In this document: in pieces, positions 62,106 through 64,000 of the stretch
How positions within the stretch are numbered: the stretch's first letter is position 1
How the letters are laid out: each line of letters opens with the position of its first letter
Assembly (NCBI GenBank): GCA_038146925.1
Contig: JAYQSP010000011.1
Span: 558,001 to 622,000 of the forward strand
Source: UBA830 sp038146925
GTDB taxonomy: Bacteria; Pseudomonadota; Alphaproteobacteria; MPNO01; UBA830
DNA: 64,000 nt
Direction: 5' to 3'
Made by a program: the position numbers and the translations under genes
The notes under the pieces: model-generated
The model's input: only the letters and a program-made list of their open reading frames with translations
Databases searched by the model: none
What the model was told of the DNA's origin: nothing

Positions 62106-62978
62106 ATGCACTCGAAATCCGCGACGCTCGCCGCCAAAATCCGTGAAACAAACGAATTTATCGTCGCGCCCGGCGTTTACGATATGATCTCTGCCAAGAT
62201 GGCGGATCGGGTCGGTTTTCATGCGCTGTATATGACCGGTTCGGGCACAGTTGCGTCCCATCTGGGTCTGCCGGATGCGGGCATCGCAACCTACACCGAC
62301 ATGGTATCGCGCGCGGGTCGCGTCGCCGGCGGCACCGAAACGCCGCTGATTGCCGACGCGGATACCGGCTATGGCGGCCCGGTGAACGTGCGCGAAACGG
62401 TGCGCGGATACGAAATGGCCGGCGTGTCCGCGATCCAGATCGAGGATCAGGACTTTCCCAAGAAATGCGGTCATCTCTCCGGTCACAAGCTGGTCCCCGC
62501 GGAGGACATGGTGACCAAGATTAAGGTGGCGCTGGACAGCCGGTTGTCCGACGACACGCTGATCATCGCGCGGACAGACGCGCGGAAAGCCGTCGGGCGG
62601 GACGAAGCGATGAGGCGGTCCGAAATGTACGTCGAAGCGGGCGCCGATATCCTGTTTTATGAAGCGCCGTCCGATATCGACGAAATGCGGGATATCGGGA
62701 ACCGGTTCGGAAAAGACATTCCGCTACTGTCCAATATGGTCAACGGCGGAGTTACGCCTGTGATGAAGCCGGAGGAACTAGCGGGGCTGGGTTACCGGAT
62801 AGCCATCTTTCCGTCAGCAGGTTTCCTGGCTACCTGCAACGCACTGAACGCTGTTTACGGTTCGCTCAAACGGACCGGCGATGCGGAAGACGGCGGCGTC
62901 GATTTGTTCTCGTTCGGCGAGTTCAACGATCTCATGGGCTTCAATGATATCGTCGAGTTCGAAGAGCGCTATAACTAG
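62106..62978 (+). CDS. Isocitrate lyase/PEP mutase family protein
   Basis: A 290-residue member of the isocitrate lyase/phosphoenolpyruvate mutase superfamily (2-methylisocitrate-lyase- or oxaloacetate-decarboxylase-like). It has the phosphate/carboxylate-binding YMTGSGTVASHLG, the metal-binding ADADTGYGG and the lid motif KKCGHLSGHKLV with the catalytic Cys (KxCGH). ARTDAR follows. A lyase acting on a 2-hydroxy or 2-methyl C4 to C7 acid is most likely. It begins 65 bases after the amidase stop and may share its transcript. Confidence 0.9.
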   Translation: MHSKSATLAAKIRETNEFIVAPGVYDMISAKMADRVGFHALYMTGSGTVASHLGLPDAGIATYTDMVSRAGRVAGGTETPLIADADTGYGGPVNVRETVRGYEMAGVSAIQIEDQDFPKKCGHLSGHKLVPAEDMVTKIKVALDSRLSDDTLIIARTDARKAVGRDEAMRRSEMYVEAGADILFYEAPSDIDEMRDIGNRFGKDIPLLSNMVNGGVTPVMKPEELAGLGYRIAIFPSAGFLATCNALNAVYGSLKRTGDAEDGGVDLFSFGEFNDLMGFNDIVEFEERYN

Positions 62979-63220
62979 ATAACCGCTTTCGCGATTATGT
63001 AGGCGCTCGCCACGACGATCACGGCGAAGGTCGCCAGCATGCCGGCCACGCGGAGCGGGATGTTTCCGTCGTATAGCGCCTTGGCATGCAGCAGACGGCC
63101 CGCAATCAGAACAATGCCGTAGCCGTGGACGAAGTATGCATTCGCACCCAGGACAATTGCCCCGGCGACGAGCAAAAGCAAGATCGGCACGTATTCTGCG
63201 AAATTCGCGTGAGCATGCAT
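62975..63220 (-). pseudogene. MAPEG family membrane protein, C-terminal part only
   Basis: An 81-codon frame gives the second half of a MAPEG (eicosanoid/glutathione metabolism) membrane protein: AHANFAEYVPILLLLVAGAI, HGYGIVLIAGRLLHA and two further hydrophobic helices. Intact members have about 130 residues with an N-terminal helix and a GDGG-type loop before AHANF; upstream here the frame instead runs into unrelated sequence. The gene therefore seems truncated at its 5' end. It overlaps the end of the lyase gene by four bases. It might still be expressed from the ATG at 63220. Confidence 0.65.
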
Positions 63221-63622
63221 GCGGCGAGGAATCCATCAACGTACCGCCGGCATCGAAAAAAACTGCGCAGGACTTCCGCCCGGGCATCGCGCAACCGCGC
63301 GTTGCCCCCGACGTTACAGGTAATCCAGCTGCCCATGCCGATGGATGGGATCAACTCTCCGCTGCGGGAAAAACGGTCGCAATACGCTCGATCTCGCGGC
63401 GACGCCGGCTGTCGACAATCCCAGCGTGAAGGTGGTGCTGGCCGCGCCGACACGGAATTCCCGGCGGCCTGGGCGGAAAGGAGAGGTCATACGGACGTTT
63501 CGGCTGCATGGGATATGGTTGGGAGATCAGGCGCCTTTCCCCGCACGATCAAGTCCGGGGCATGCAAATGCCTGTGAATGCGAGACATTGGCAGTCGCGC
63601 CGCCTTGCGGCATAGTGGCCGA
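63221..63622. other. Non-coding stretch between the MAPEG fragment and the mntR-like gene
   Basis: About 400 bases without a supported gene. On the minus strand, 63287-63222 reads AVFFDAGGTLMDSSPHA, resembling a HAD-phosphatase start, but it continues into the MAPEG fragment in another frame. The right end should hold the promoter of the downstream regulator gene. Confidence 0.45.
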
Positions 63623-64000
63623 ATGCAAGGAAAGCTGAAAATCGACCCGGCCGACGACCGGCCGCCGGTTGCGCCGGTTCTGCCGGAGCCCGACAAGCAG
63701 GCCGATCATCACCGTCAGGTCCGCGCGGCGCGCCAGACGGAGGTGATGGAGGATTACGTCGAGCTGATCGCCGATCTTATCGATTCCACCGGCGAAGCGC
63801 GATCGGTCGATATCGCCAAGCGTCTGGGTGTCACGACGCCGACAGTCGCGCGGATGATCCGCCGTCTGAAGGGCGCCGGATGGATCGAGGCGCGTCCGTA
63901 TCGCGCGATTTTCCTGACCGAGGAAGGGCGCCGGATTGCCGAAGCGTCGCGTCGACGGCATCAGATTGTGGTCGAGTTCCTGACCGCCATCGGCGTCAGC
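63623..64000 (+). CDS. mntR: Manganese-responsive transcriptional regulator, MntR-like (partial)
   Basis: The frame opens at ATG 63623 and runs off the window after 126 codons. After an about 40-residue charged, Pro-rich start comes a DtxR-family winged helix: EDYVELIADLIDSTGEARSV, DIAKRLGVTTPTVARMIRRL and GWIEARPYRAIFLTEEGRRI. The long N-terminus before the HTH and the RRRHQIVVEFL continuation are typical of proteobacterial MntR, which represses or activates Mn2+ transport genes. The metal-binding and dimerisation domain lies mostly beyond the window. Confidence 0.88.
   Translation, partial: MQGKLKIDPADDRPPVAPVLPEPDKQADHHRQVRAARQTEVMEDYVELIADLIDSTGEARSVDIAKRLGVTTPTVARMIRRLKGAGWIEARPYRAIFLTEEGRRIAEASRRRHQIVVEFLTAIGVS

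Noticed and set aside
1..64000. CRISPR arrays, tRNA genes, rRNA genes, insertion sequences or integrases
   Set aside because: I looked for repeat-spacer patterns, cloverleaf-type TPsiC motifs and transposase-like reading frames and found none that hold up; small or degenerate copies could be missed by eye.

Overview
The window looks like chromosome of a free-living, aerobic alphaproteobacterium of Rhodospirillales type. The clues are a DUF3035 (BamF-type) lipoprotein, a DUF3553 protein beside a ChpT relic, a DksA without the full four-cysteine zinc finger, an alphaproteobacterial lipid A gene order, and uniformly high-GC coding sequence. No rRNA, tRNA, CRISPR array, insertion sequence or phage gene was recognised.

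Layout. 1-9 kb is housekeeping: the ileS 3' end, lspA, a BamF-type lipoprotein, a catalytic/non-catalytic M16 peptidase pair, pgi and mutL, then a MATE efflux gene broken by two frameshifts. 9.3-14.6 kb holds rluB-rsmD, a class I amidotransferase, a glycosyltransferase, a TPR/glycosyltransferase protein and tadA. 14.6-17.9 kb is a tandem pair of catabolic UbiD-type decarboxylases. 17.9-18.7 kb is decayed DNA (3' end of a histidine kinase, frameshifted isoprenylcysteine-type methyltransferase), followed by a stand-alone benzoate-type Rieske oxygenase. 20-25.8 kb is the lipid A operon (msbA, DUF374 acyltransferase, waaA, lpxK, lpxL-like). pmbA and the housekeeping-type ubiD follow. 29.6-34.3 kb encodes an NAD-dependent molybdenum formate dehydrogenase with a fused NuoE/NuoF-type beta subunit.

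34.4-36.6 kb is a graveyard of a flagellar/cell-cycle locus: chpT, flgB and an flhB-like gene survive as relics with in-frame stops, together with a truncated FAD oxidoreductase. csrA and dksA in the same stretch remain intact. The lineage has probably lost its flagellum, or at least one flagellar system.

36.7-62.9 kb is a catabolic island of short operons: SMP-30 lactonase, MFS transporter and CoA ester lyase; a double DUF427 protein divergent from a UbiD decarboxylase plus a solo xanthine-dehydrogenase-type Mo subunit; a three-gene operon with four-base overlaps in which a Rieske oxygenase appears split into an electron-transfer protein and a catalytic protein, followed by a glutathione S-transferase; a divergent SDR/VanA-like Rieske/trypsin-like operon; a GntR-UTRA regulator with a perfect 16-bp palindrome facing an operon of a two-domain protein, another Rieske oxygenase and a RidA homologue; the aerobic benzoyl-CoA epoxidation genes boxC-boxB with two benzoate-CoA-ligase-type enzymes; then a phytanoyl-CoA-type dioxygenase, an amidase and an isocitrate-lyase-type enzyme. 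The window ends in an mntR-like gene that runs off the edge.

The best candidate for something undescribed is the split Rieske oxygenase operon (44.5-46.7 kb) and its neighbours up to 52.5 kb. Together they carry four Rieske or Rieske-derived proteins, an SDR, a GST and an atypical RidA, and look like an uncharacterised pathway for an aromatic, ether- or N-alkyl-type substrate. Several frameshifts sit at homopolymer runs, so some apparent pseudogenes may be sequencing errors.
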